From contig JACKLW010000006.1 of the NCBI GenBank assembly GCA_024235715.1, forward strand, positions 1-64,000: a DNA stretch of 64,000 nucleotides, read 5' to 3'. The stretch comes from Accumulibacter sp. (lineage in GTDB: Bacteria; Pseudomonadota; Gammaproteobacteria; Burkholderiales; Rhodocyclaceae). The translations under genes and the position numbers were made by a program. Of this stretch, positions 30,483 through 38,912 are shown in pieces (the stretch's first letter is position 1; the number at the start of each line of letters is the position of its first letter). The notes under the pieces are model-generated. The model was not told the origin of the DNA, did not search any database, and was given only the letters and a program-made list of their open reading frames with translations.

Positions 30483-31556
30483 ATGACAATTTGTGACGAC
30501 CCCTCCGCCATTCTTGGCGTCGGCCCCGAGGCATCGCTTGCCGAAGTCAAGCGGGCCTATCGCCGGCTGGCCATGCAGTGGCACCCGGATCGCAACCCGT
30601 CAGCGGCCGCCGAGGCCGAGTTCAGGCGGGTGCACGCAGCCTACGAGCTGTTTCTCGATCCGCAGCGGCTGGCCGCGTGGCGACAGGCGCAGGCCAGCGC
30701 TGCGGCCGGCGATGGCGGGCCCGGTGAGCGCCGGGCGAGCGCAGGCAAGCCTTCTGCGAAGCAGGCTGCCGGCGATGACCTGACGCAGGCGCTGACGCTG
30801 ACCCTCGAAGAGGCAGCTCTCGGCTGTCGCAAGAGCATCGAACTGGTGCACGGCGTCGGCTGTCCCGGGTGTCGTGGCAGTGGCCGCGTGCAACACCGCA
30901 ATTCCGTGGCCTGCCGACGCTGCAGCGGTTGTGGCCGGATCGCCAGCCGGGGCGGTGCAACGACCGTCTGCGACGGCTGCGCCGGGCGCGGTTTCCTGCG
31001 CGAGACCGACTGCTCCCAGTGTGCCGGCAGCGGCTGGCTGCAGCAGCCACGCACGCTGTCGGTCACCGTGCCACCGGGCCTGCTCGCCGGTGAGCGCCTG
31101 CGTCTGGCGGGTCAGGCGCCGGCGCCGCCAGGAAGCGCCAGCGGCAAGGGCGGTGACCTGTACCTCGAGATAAGGCTGGCGGCCCATCCGCTGTTCGTTC
31201 TGCACGGACGCGACCTTCATTGCCAGGTACCGGTCAGTGTCTTCCGCCTGCTTTGCGGTGGACGGATCGAAGTGCCCAGCCTGGCCGGAACGACGACGCT
31301 CGAACTCTCCGCCGACCCGCAGCACCTGCTCGAGTATCGCCTGCCGGGGCAGGGGTTTCCGGGAAAAGGGCGGCGTGCGGCCGGCGATCTGGTGCTGCAA
31401 CTGCAGCGTATTCAGCCGCAGCGCATCGGTCCCGAGGACATCGAACTGCTCGAACGCCTGGACGAGCGGCTGGCCGGAGATCGCGAACGACGCGCGCCGG
31501 AACTGGCGGTGTGGGAGGTGGCCATGCGCGCGCGGCGGCATCGGGCACGGACGTGA
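30483..31556 (+). CDS. DnaJ-like co-chaperone without the Gly/Phe linker
   Basis: 357 residues. J domain at about 5-65 with the HPD tripeptide (YRRLAMQWHPDRNP). An Ala/Gly/Lys spacer leads to a zinc-binding domain with four CxxCxGxG-type repeats (CPGCRGSG, CRRCSGCG, CDGCAGRG, CSQCAGSG), then the substrate-binding beta domains (LSVTVPPGLLAGERLRLAGQ, GGDLYLEIRLAAHPLF). The G/F-rich region of classical DnaJ is lacking, and the first zinc repeats are closely spaced. It is not next to dnaK/grpE, so it is probably a specialised second DnaJ. Start ATG at 30483. Confidence 0.88.
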   Translation: MTICDDPSAILGVGPEASLAEVKRAYRRLAMQWHPDRNPSAAAEAEFRRVHAAYELFLDPQRLAAWRQAQASAAAGDGGPGERRASAGKPSAKQAAGDDLTQALTLTLEEAALGCRKSIELVHGVGCPGCRGSGRVQHRNSVACRRCSGCGRIASRGGATTVCDGCAGRGFLRETDCSQCAGSGWLQQPRTLSVTVPPGLLAGERLRLAGQAPAPPGSASGKGGDLYLEIRLAAHPLFVLHGRDLHCQVPVSVFRLLCGGRIEVPSLAGTTTLELSADPQHLLEYRLPGQGFPGKGRRAAGDLVLQLQRIQPQRIGPEDIELLERLDERLAGDRERRAPELAVWEVAMRARRHRART

Positions 31557-31563
31557 CGCGGTG

Positions 31564-32691
31564 CTACAGGCGGCGGCCGAGCGCCGTCAGGTAGGGCAGG
31601 GCAAGAAAAGGCCAGAGACTGGCGACCCAGCGGGTCAGGCCGTTGAAGTTGAGGAAATGGCCCTGTCTCCAGGTGGCCAGTGCGGCCTCGGAGTAGGGGT
31701 TCGGTGGCGTCAGGTTGACCAGCGCCGTGCCGGCCATCAGGGCAACGCCAGCCAGCGCGATACGCATCGCCGTCGGCAGCAGGAGCAGCAGGGACAGCAG
31801 AACGCCGCCGATCAGCAGCCCGAGCCTGGCGCCCGGGGTGAGCCAGACCAGGGCGTCCTGCGGCGCGACGAGCACCGCGGCAGCAACTGTCCTGATCGAC
31901 AGCGCCACCACGAAGAAGGCGAGCAGCGCCAGGTGCGGGGCGGTCCGGTCGGCCAGCAGGGTACGTGCGAAGAGGCCGATGACGATGGTGTTGCAGGCGA
32001 TGACGCCGGTTTCGAGCATGAAGAACGCCGGTGCCGCGTAGGGAACCGCCGGCGTCAGGCCGAGTACCTGGCGCAGGTCGCCGACGCCGAAGAGCAGAGT
32101 TTCCGGCGACAGCTGGGTCAGCAGCCACATGCCGATCAGCATCAGCCCCAGTTCGGCATGTGGTATCGGTGCCAGCATTTCCTGTTGCAGCAGACCGATG
32201 CGCCGGAAGAGCGGTCTGCCCTTCCAGACCGCGATCACGGCGCCGACGGCGCTGCCAGCGGTGTTGCAGGCGAGATCGAGATTCGACGGCACGCGCGTCG
32301 GCAGCCAGTTCTGCAGGCACTCGAGGGTTAAGCTGAGCAGACCGCCGATGCACAGGGCGGCCAGCGCCGCCGACCAGCGGCCGGGCAGTCGGCGCAGGGT
32401 CAGCGCCAGCAGGAAGCCCAGCGGCACATAGACGATGACGTTGACCGAAAGGTCGAACGCCGTCCAGTAGCGCGGCCAGGCGGCGTCGAGAAAGGCCAGC
32501 GGCGAGATGCCCAGGTCGCGCCAGTTGGCGAAGGGGTAGAGGCTGGCGTAGCTGATCAGAACGACGTAGGCGAGCGCCAGATAGAGCGGCAGCGGCGTCG
32601 GCTGCGGTCGCGACTGCTGTGCGGGCAGATCGTCGGCCTCGGGGGGCGGTGTGGGCAGGACGGGCTCCATCGGGGTAGCGCCGAGCGTCAT
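31564..32691 (-). CDS. VanZ-family integral membrane protein
   Basis: 375 residues with about nine predicted helices. The N-terminal third matches the VanZ-like pattern: a Tyr-rich first helix (YLALAYVVLISYASLYPFAN), DLSVNVIVYVPLGFLLAL, and SLTLECLQNWLPTRVPSNLD with the conserved Glu and Asp. The C-terminal half is additional helices without assignment. VanZ was named for teicoplanin tolerance, but the family function is not known in Gram-negative bacteria. It converges with the DnaJ-like gene and is divergent from the small coiled-coil gene. Confidence 0.82.
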   Translation of the reverse strand: MTLGATPMEPVLPTPPPEADDLPAQQSRPQPTPLPLYLALAYVVLISYASLYPFANWRDLGISPLAFLDAAWPRYWTAFDLSVNVIVYVPLGFLLALTLRRLPGRWSAALAALCIGGLLSLTLECLQNWLPTRVPSNLDLACNTAGSAVGAVIAVWKGRPLFRRIGLLQQEMLAPIPHAELGLMLIGMWLLTQLSPETLLFGVGDLRQVLGLTPAVPYAAPAFFMLETGVIACNTIVIGLFARTLLADRTAPHLALLAFFVVALSIRTVAAAVLVAPQDALVWLTPGARLGLLIGGVLLSLLLLLPTAMRIALAGVALMAGTALVNLTPPNPYSEAALATWRQGHFLNFNGLTRWVASLWPFLALPYLTALGRRL

Positions 32692-32816
32692 GAAGCCGCC
32701 ATTCTAGCGCCATCGCGAGGCCTGGCACTGCCGGCGTCGGCCGATGCTCGCTCGCCCGGCGGTGGCTGTCCGGCAGGGTCGCGCCGGGCAACATCCAACG
32801 CCGCGACCGGCGCGAT

Positions 32817-33059
32817 TTGTGCGACACTTTGCTCTTTCAACTCGGCTTGGCTGCTGTCGCGGCCATTGGGGGATTCGCATTGGCAAAACCAAACTATCAG
32901 TTCGAGAAGCGCCAGAGAGAACTTGAGAAGAAGCGCAAGAAGGAAGAGAAGCGCCAGCTGGCGCAGGCTGCGAAGAACCCGGCAGGCGATGGCGATGCGG
33001 ATGGCACGGCGCAGCCAGGCGCGGAATCGGACGACGCGGGGACGACCGCCGGCAGCTGA
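32817..33059 (+). CDS. Small membrane-anchored, highly charged protein (hypothetical)
   Basis: Up to 80 residues from a TTG at 32817. One hydrophobic helix (LLFQLGLAAVAAIGGFALA) is followed by a Lys/Glu/Arg helix likely to form a coiled coil (YQFEKRQRELEKKRKKEEKR) and a Gly/Asp/Ala-rich tail. There is no ATG and no clear ribosome site, so the exact start is uncertain. The composition is protein-like rather than a shadow frame. I do not recognise the family. It precedes the glycosyltransferase/P450 operon by 49 bases. Confidence 0.5.
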   Translation: MCDTLLFQLGLAAVAAIGGFALAKPNYQFEKRQRELEKKRKKEEKRQLAQAAKNPAGDGDADGTAQPGAESDDAGTTAGS

Positions 33060-33108
33060 ACGATCAAGGCTTGCGGAGACTTCGGTCAGGCATCAGGGAC
33101 TTGCCGCC

Positions 33109-34278
33109 GTGTCGCTGACTCACCTGCTTCTTGTTGCGCCAGCTTTTCTGGTCGCCGCTGCCGGCCTTCTGGCAGGACTCGTCTTCCTGTTTCGCCTGTC
33201 GCTGCCGCGCGTGCAGCGCGCCGGCTCGGTGACCCTGATCCTGCCGCTGACCGGTCACGCCCCGGGTCTCGGCGGGCTGTTGCGCGCACTCGAGGCGCAA
33301 ACCCTGCCGGCGCGGCGCCTGCTCGTCTGTGTCGAGGATGCGCGGGATCCGGCCTGCGCCCGAGCTGCGCAACTGGCGAGCGGGGCGCGTCTGCCGATCG
33401 AGATCGTGATCGCCGGTCAGGCGACCCGCTGCGCCCAGAAGTGCTGCAATCAGATTGCCGGCCTGGCGCGCATCGATGCCGACGACGAGGTCGTCGTCCT
33501 CTGTGATGCCGACATCCTGCCGCCGCCCTGGTGGCTGTCGGCGCTGGCGACGCCCATCCTCGACGGCAGCGCCGACATCGTCACCGGCTACCGCTGGCCG
33601 ACGCCCGGCGCATTGCGCCTGGCTTCGCAGCTGGTTGCGGCGATCGATCGCGGCATCGCCCTGCTGCCGCGGCTGGCCACCTTCCATGTCACCTGGGGCG
33701 GGTCGCTGGCGCTGTCACCGCACGCAATCGAAAAACTCGGCGTGGCGCAGCTTCTCGCCGGCACCCTGTCCGACGACTGCTCGATCGGCGAGCAGGCGGC
33801 CACGGCCGGCCTGCGGGTGCTGACCAGGCGCGCGCTGCTGGTGCCGACGCCGGCGAGCGACGGCCTGGCGGCGGTGTGGCGTTTCGGCCGCCGCCAGTAT
33901 CAGATCATCCGCGTCTATCGGCTGCCGCTGTGGTCGCTTGCCTGCCTGGCGCTGAGCGCCCGTGTGCTGGCCTGGCTCGTCCTGCTGGCCAATCTCGGGC
34001 AGTGGTGGGCGCGTCTCGCCGCAGCCGTGCTGGTCTGCTGTGCGCTGGCGGCGGTGGCGGTGCAGGCGCTCGTCGGGCGGCGCCTGGGCATGGCGGACCC
34101 GATCGCGGTGACGCTGCTCCAGGCAGCGCTCGCTCTGTGCCGGCCGCTGCTCGATCTTTTCCACTGGAGCATGGTGCTGGCAGCCTGCGACGCGCGCGTC
34201 GTACACTGGGGTCACCTCAGCTATCGCGTTTCCGGACCCCGGCAGATCGCCATAACGAAGCGCAGTCAATGGGGCTGA
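33109..34278 (+). CDS. GT2/GT21-like membrane glycosyltransferase
   Basis: 389 residues from a GTG at 33109 (VSLTHLLLVAPAFLVAAAGL). An N-terminal membrane helix precedes a GT-A domain: VTLILPLTGHAPGLGGLLRA, the DxD metal site in VVLCDADILPPPWWL, the acceptor-loop TFHVTWGGSLALS, and the catalytic Asp pair in AGTLSDDCSIGEQA. The RRQYQ at the QxxRW position and two to three C-terminal helices resemble ceramide-glucosyltransferase/HpnI-type GT21 enzymes. Donor and lipid acceptor are unknown. It overlaps the P450 start by 10 bases. Confidence 0.78.
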   Translation: MSLTHLLLVAPAFLVAAAGLLAGLVFLFRLSLPRVQRAGSVTLILPLTGHAPGLGGLLRALEAQTLPARRLLVCVEDARDPACARAAQLASGARLPIEIVIAGQATRCAQKCCNQIAGLARIDADDEVVVLCDADILPPPWWLSALATPILDGSADIVTGYRWPTPGALRLASQLVAAIDRGIALLPRLATFHVTWGGSLALSPHAIEKLGVAQLLAGTLSDDCSIGEQAATAGLRVLTRRALLVPTPASDGLAAVWRFGRRQYQIIRVYRLPLWSLACLALSARVLAWLVLLANLGQWWARLAAAVLVCCALAAVAVQALVGRRLGMADPIAVTLLQAALALCRPLLDLFHWSMVLAACDARVVHWGHLSYRVSGPRQIAITKRSQWG

Positions 34279-35684
34279 TCATCAACGTCGCCGGCCGCCT
34301 GGCCGGTCGCTCGGCCTTGCTGACACGCCTCGCGGGGCGCCTGGTGGCACATGAACTGCGACACCTGAAGGGCAAGCCGGTCGAGCGGCAGTTGCTGGTC
34401 TATGACCTGCCCGAGACACAACTGGCGCTGGCCAACGACCTGCGCGTCGTCGATACCATCCTCAGTGACCGTGCAGGCACTTTTCCGAAGGCGGCGGCGC
34501 TCGAGCGCCTGCTGCGACCGCTGGTCGGCGGCGGCGTCTTCGGCCAGCCGGGGGGCGACGCCGTCAAGCAGGCGCGGCGCGTCTTCCTGCGCGCGCTGGT
34601 GCGCATTCCCGAGCAGCGGGTGGCGGCGGTCGCCGCCGATCTGACCCGCGCCTATATCGCCGGCTGGCAGCGTACAGGGCGGCCGGTGCCGGTGCCCAGC
34701 GAGCTGTCGCGGCTGACCATCGACATCGTCAGCGAAGCCAGCCTCGGCGCGCGCTTCACGGCCGGGGAGGGGCAGCGCTTCGTCGAACTGTTCTTCGAGT
34801 ATCACCGGCGGGCGAATCCGGTCCTGATGCTGCTCGGCGGTCAGGGACCGGCGGCGCAGCAGGCGCTGGTCGAACGCATGGGACTGGCGGCGATCGGTGC
34901 CGAGATGCGCGCGCTGATCCGGCGGCGCTTCCTGGCTCCCCTGCTCGCCGACCCGTCACCGTCCGCACCCGCACCCTTTGCCGCCGCCCTGCTCGAGGCC
35001 GCCGCTGCCGGGCTGGCCCCGGATACCTCGCTGGCGCTGGATGCGGCCCGCCAGACGGCGATGCTCGACGAAATCGCGGTGATGCTCCTCGCCGGCCACG
35101 AGACGACCGCCTCGGTCCTCAGCTGGCTGCTCTGGGAGCTCTCCGCTGCGCCGCACGAACAGGACGCCGTGGCCCGCCTGATCGCGGCATCGGGCGCCGG
35201 CCGGCCGGACGACCGCGACGGCCGCATCGACCCGGCGCTGGCGCGGCAGCTGGCCGCCCTGACCCAGGAGGCGCTGCGCCTCTATCCGCCGATCGCCTTT
35301 CTCTTGCGCGAGACGAGCGAGGCGGTGAGCTTTCGCGAGCGACCGGTCTGCGCCGGTGGTTATATCGTCGTTTCGCCGTGGACGATTCAACGTCACCGCG
35401 CGCTGTGGTCCGAGCCCGATCGTTTTCATCCGGCGCGCTGGCTGGCCGCCGAGCCGCCCGCGGCGATGGCCGACCGGCTGGCATTGATTCCCTTCGGCTA
35501 CGGTCCGCGCGTCTGCCCCGGCAAGCGATTCGCCGAGATCGAGATGCAGGCGATCCTGCGTGAACTGCTCGGCAGTTGCCGCATCGCGCGTACGCGCGGA
35601 CGCGCACCGAACCCCCTCGGCACGCTGACTTCAAGGCCGGATTACGACTTCCGCCTGCAGATCACCGCCCGTGGCGCCACTTGA
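34269..35684 (+). CDS. Cytochrome P450
   Basis: 471-residue heme monooxygenase. The I-helix oxygen-activation motif AGHETTASVLSWLLWEL is near residue 277. The ExxR pair is in ALTQEALRLYPPIAF. The heme-thiolate loop is IPFGYGPRVCPGKRFAEIEM, with the proximal Cys near residue 416. The substrate is unknown and no ferredoxin or reductase gene adjoins it. The ATG lies within the glycosyltransferase tail, and the methyltransferase starts 4 bases after its stop. The product likely acts on the same lipid or glycolipid as its operon partners (inference). Confidence 0.93.
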   Translation: MGLIINVAGRLAGRSALLTRLAGRLVAHELRHLKGKPVERQLLVYDLPETQLALANDLRVVDTILSDRAGTFPKAAALERLLRPLVGGGVFGQPGGDAVKQARRVFLRALVRIPEQRVAAVAADLTRAYIAGWQRTGRPVPVPSELSRLTIDIVSEASLGARFTAGEGQRFVELFFEYHRRANPVLMLLGGQGPAAQQALVERMGLAAIGAEMRALIRRRFLAPLLADPSPSAPAPFAAALLEAAAAGLAPDTSLALDAARQTAMLDEIAVMLLAGHETTASVLSWLLWELSAAPHEQDAVARLIAASGAGRPDDRDGRIDPALARQLAALTQEALRLYPPIAFLLRETSEAVSFRERPVCAGGYIVVSPWTIQRHRALWSEPDRFHPARWLAAEPPAAMADRLALIPFGYGPRVCPGKRFAEIEMQAILRELLGSCRIARTRGRAPNPLGTLTSRPDYDFRLQITARGAT

Positions 35685-35688
35685 GCCC

Positions 35689-36639
35689 ATGGCGGACGCG
35701 CTGCCTCCCTGCCCGATTACCGGCCGGCCAGCACGTCGCCGGGTGCATGGGGTGTCGACCCGGGCGCTGCTCTGGATGTGGCGGGCGGCCGGCGCCGGCG
35801 ACCTCGGCCACCTCTTTCCCGACGCGCCACAGGTGGTGCTCTACGAGTCCGACACCGGCCTGTACTTCTTCGCCCCGCCGGTCGCCGGCGACGGCGAGTT
35901 CTACCGGCGTTTTTACAGTGCCCACGCCGCGCACGCGACGCTCAGCGCAGCTTCCGAAAAGCGTCTCGAGTTCCTGATTGCCGCCAGGCACATTGCCGCC
36001 GGGTCGCTGGTGCTCGATGTCGGCTGCGGCAGCGGCGCCTTCCGTGAACACCTGCCGCAATGTCGCTATCGCGGCCTCGACCCCTTTGCCGCGCCCGCTG
36101 CGGCCGCCGACGTGATCCGCCAGACGCTGCCCGAGCATCTCGCGGAGGCGCGCGGCTGCTACGACGCAGTCACCGCCTTCCAGGTGATCGAACACGTCGC
36201 CGACCCGCTCGGCTTCGCCAGGCAACTGCTCGCTTTGCTGCGACCGGGCGGCACGCTGATCGTCTGCGCGCCGCTGCACCCCTCGCCCCTGACCGAGATC
36301 CCCAACTTCCTGATCAACGCCCCGCCGCACCATCTCACCTGGTGGACCGCCAGCGCCTGCCAGGCGCTCGCGGAGGTCATCGGCGTCGAGCCGCTCGAGA
36401 TCGTCGAGGTTCCGCCGTCACCCCATGATTCCGAGGCCATCGTGTACTGGATGCACCGTTTGTCGCTGCTGCGTGCGCGCCCCGGCCCGGGCGAACGCTA
36501 TCTCGCGCATCGCTGGGGCTGGCACCTGAACCTGGTCTTCAGCTACCTGCTCGCCCGCCTGGCGATGCGCTTGCTGCCCTCGCCAAAGGGCGGGCGGCCC
36601 TGCAACGTGATGCTGGTGGCGCGTTCGCGACAGTCGTAG
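35689..36639 (+). CDS. Class I SAM-dependent methyltransferase
   Basis: 316 residues from the ATG at 35689; a GTG 18 bases earlier, inside the P450 end, is the alternative. The N-terminal part carries a Cys (PCPITGRPARRRV) but only one, so no zinc ribbon is complete. SAM motif I is VLDVGCGSGAFREHL near residue 104, followed by YDAVTAFQVIEHVADP and the FARQLLALLRPGGTLIVCAP strand, the pattern of ubiquinone/O-methyltransferase-like enzymes. The target is unknown. It is the last gene of the glycosyltransferase-P450 operon. Confidence 0.88.
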   Translation: MADALPPCPITGRPARRRVHGVSTRALLWMWRAAGAGDLGHLFPDAPQVVLYESDTGLYFFAPPVAGDGEFYRRFYSAHAAHATLSAASEKRLEFLIAARHIAAGSLVLDVGCGSGAFREHLPQCRYRGLDPFAAPAAAADVIRQTLPEHLAEARGCYDAVTAFQVIEHVADPLGFARQLLALLRPGGTLIVCAPLHPSPLTEIPNFLINAPPHHLTWWTASACQALAEVIGVEPLEIVEVPPSPHDSEAIVYWMHRLSLLRARPGPGERYLAHRWGWHLNLVFSYLLARLAMRLLPSPKGGRPCNVMLVARSRQS

Positions 36640-36812
36640 CCGCGTCACTTCGCCGGCGGGCCCCGATCTTTGAATGTTCGCGCTTGTGGTCTCGTGTCGG
36701 CTGCGAACCATTCTCGACGTCGCCAGCCTGCGAGGGACCAGGAGGTGTTGGCCAAGCTGTCTAGGCAAGGCTAAACTGTGCGCACGCGACGGAATCGCCA
36801 AAGGGGTCCGAG

Positions 36813-37058
36813 ATGCAGGTCAACATGCTGGAAGCCAGGAACCAGCTTTCCCGGCTGGTGCAGGCTGCGCTGGCGGGCGAGGATGTGGTCATCGCCAACA
36901 ATGGCGTTCCGGTGGTCAGGCTGGTGAGAGTCGGCACGTCGGCACCCATGCGCAAGCCCGGTGCGTGGGCGGCCTTGCCCACGGCCGATCCTGACTGGGA
37001 TGCGCCAGCAACCAATGCAGCCATCGCCGCTGCGCTCAGCGGTGGCGAAATGCCGTGA
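36813..37058 (+). CDS. Phd/YefM-type antitoxin
   Basis: 81-residue antitoxin. The N-terminal DNA-binding fold is standard (MQVNMLEARNQLSRLVQAAL, AGEDVVIANNGVPVVRLVRV), with an extended C-terminus that would wrap the toxin. AAAGGGGTCCGAG precedes the ATG. Its stop overlaps the GTG start of a PIN-domain gene (GTGA), the usual coupled toxin-antitoxin layout. Since that toxin frame is interrupted, the antitoxin may be an orphan in practice. Confidence 0.88.
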   Translation: MQVNMLEARNQLSRLVQAALAGEDVVIANNGVPVVRLVRVGTSAPMRKPGAWAALPTADPDWDAPATNAAIAAALSGGEMP

Positions 37059-37435
37059 AGCGTCACCTGCTCGACACGCATCTGGTCTATTGGGGGATGA
37101 CCGCCGACGCATGCCTGGGCGAGGCCACTCAAGGGCTCGTCGAAACATCCGAGATCGTTGTCAGTACCTCCAGCGTCTGAGAAATGGTGCTGAAGAACGG
37201 CAAAGGCAGGTTGCCCTTGCCGCCAGGCGATATCTGGGAAGGGCTGCAAGCGCAGGGCTTCGTCCTGTTGCCGATCCTGCCGCGCCACGTCGCGGCCGTG
37301 CGCCGATTGAACTGCGCACATGCCGATCCCTTCGATCGACTGTTCATCGCCCAGACGAATGACGAGCGACTGACATTGCTGACCCGCTATGCGGCTATAC
37401 TTGCGCTGGAAGTCGACCGGGTGGTGAGGGCGTGA
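37055..37435 (+). pseudogene. VapC-like PIN-domain toxin with one nonsense codon
   Basis: One continuous frame reads KRHLLDTHLVYWGMTADACL, then EIVVSTSSV, then a TGA at 37178-37180, then EMVLKNGKGRLPLPPGDIWE and the PIN C-terminal core HADPFDRLFIAQTNDERLTL. Relatives have Trp at the TGA position (S-x-W-E), so a TGG-to-TGA change explains it. The N-terminal Asp and the C-terminal Asp pair that hold the catalytic metal are otherwise kept. Without readthrough the product is 41 residues. Confidence 0.85.
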
Positions 37436-37577
37436 CAGGCTGCTCCGGTTGGTCGGCGCCGCTTTTTCGCCTCTGTTCGACTCTTCCTACAAGCGATAGA
37501 CTCGGGGCTTTGGCGACCAGGCGTGCGCTCCGGCCAGAATTTCGCGTATCGCCGCAGCCCTTTCCGGAAGACGACCG

Positions 37578-38912
37578 ATGAGCATTTGGGACTACCGCGC
37601 CAACTTCGCTTACGATAACCCTCTCGACCCGCGGGATGAGCGTCGGGTTGACCTCAATGATGCCCGTGGCGATTACAGCCGCAAGCGCCTGTTGCGCGAA
37701 CTGGGGATCGACCCCGGGTCAAGACAGCTGCGCGACGTTCCTGCTGGAAAATGTGTCCTCTTCGGCGGTCACCGGGGTTGCGGGAAGAGCACCGAGCTGC
37801 TGGCCATTGCGTACGATCTGGCGGGGCCGGAGCGCTTTTTCGTCGTATCCATCGATGCGCTGCAGTTGCTGGACATCAACAATCTCACCTACGCCGACAT
37901 CGCCCTGGCGCTCGCCGAGGCGCTGGCGGTTCGGGCCGGAGAGGCGGGCATCGAGGTCCCCGAGGTCCATCTCACGCCACTGCGCCAGTGGTTCCAGGAC
38001 GTCTGTCACAAGACCACCTTCGCCGAAAGTCTGAGCGGTGAGCTCAAGACCGGTGCCAACGCGGCGGTCGGCCTACCCTTCGTCGGCAAACTGTTTGCCA
38101 GCCTCACGGCAGCAATCCGCAGCAACACCACGTACAAGAGCGAAATCCGCGACAAGGTCAGGAACGCATTCTCGGCGTTCGCCGGTGCCTTCAACCAGCT
38201 GCTCGCCTATGTTGCGCAGGAAATTCACCGGCAGGCGCAGGGTCGTTCGCTGATCTTCGTCGTCGATGGCACCGACCGCCTGCGTGGCGGCGAAGCCGAC
38301 GCACTCTTCATCCGCGACATCCACCAGCTCCGCCAGTTGCGTGCCAACTGCATCTACTGTGCGCCGATCAGCGTGCTCAACGAGCAGGGGCAGGTTGCGC
38401 AGAATTTCGACGCCATCTTCCGCCTGCCGATGGTCAAGCTGGCCGAGAAAGGCAGGGCGGAGCGGATCGCCGTCGCCTGGGACCGCTTGCGCGAATTCCT
38501 GTACAAGCGACTTCCCGAGGACAATTTCGACCATGGCGACACGGTCGACCTGCTGATCACCCATTCGGGTGGCCACCCGCGGGATTTGCTGCGGCTGGTC
38601 AATCTCTGTTTCCAGGAAATCGACCAGGGACCAATTACCCAAACAGTCGCGGAAACGGCGGCGAGTCGCCTGAGCAACGAGTATCGGCGCCTGGTTCGGC
38701 CCGAAGACTTCCCGCTGCTCGCCGCGATCGACGGCGCAGCTCCCGACTACGCACCCGCAACCGAACAGACATTGCGGCTGCTATACGATCTGGTTTTGCT
38801 CGAATACAACAGTTACTGGTGGCAATCGCACCCTGCCGTGCGCACGCTCGAAGCCTATCGCAGCGCTGCGGCGCGGGCTGGCGGACCTGTGGATGGACTC
38901 CCCGCCTCCTAG
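37578..38912 (+). CDS. P-loop (STAND/AAA-like) ATPase of unknown role
   Basis: 444-residue cytoplasmic ATPase. Walker A is FGGHRGCGKSTELLAIA (residues about 62-72). A Walker-B-like strand is SLIFVVDGTDRLRGGEAD near 225-240, and a sensor-like region is LLITHSGGHPRDLLRLVNLC near 335. A hydrophobic stretch GLPFVGKLFASLTAAI near 160 could touch a membrane. No effector domain is seen. It starts ATG at 37578 and its 3' end overlaps a TPR-repeat gene by 20 bases, so the two products probably work together. The pairing recalls nucleotide-switch proteins with separate TPR sensors, but I cannot name the system. Confidence 0.8.
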   Translation: MSIWDYRANFAYDNPLDPRDERRVDLNDARGDYSRKRLLRELGIDPGSRQLRDVPAGKCVLFGGHRGCGKSTELLAIAYDLAGPERFFVVSIDALQLLDINNLTYADIALALAEALAVRAGEAGIEVPEVHLTPLRQWFQDVCHKTTFAESLSGELKTGANAAVGLPFVGKLFASLTAAIRSNTTYKSEIRDKVRNAFSAFAGAFNQLLAYVAQEIHRQAQGRSLIFVVDGTDRLRGGEADALFIRDIHQLRQLRANCIYCAPISVLNEQGQVAQNFDAIFRLPMVKLAEKGRAERIAVAWDRLREFLYKRLPEDNFDHGDTVDLLITHSGGHPRDLLRLVNLCFQEIDQGPITQTVAETAASRLSNEYRRLVRPEDFPLLAAIDGAAPDYAPATEQTLRLLYDLVLLEYNSYWWQSHPAVRTLEAYRSAAARAGGPVDGLPAS

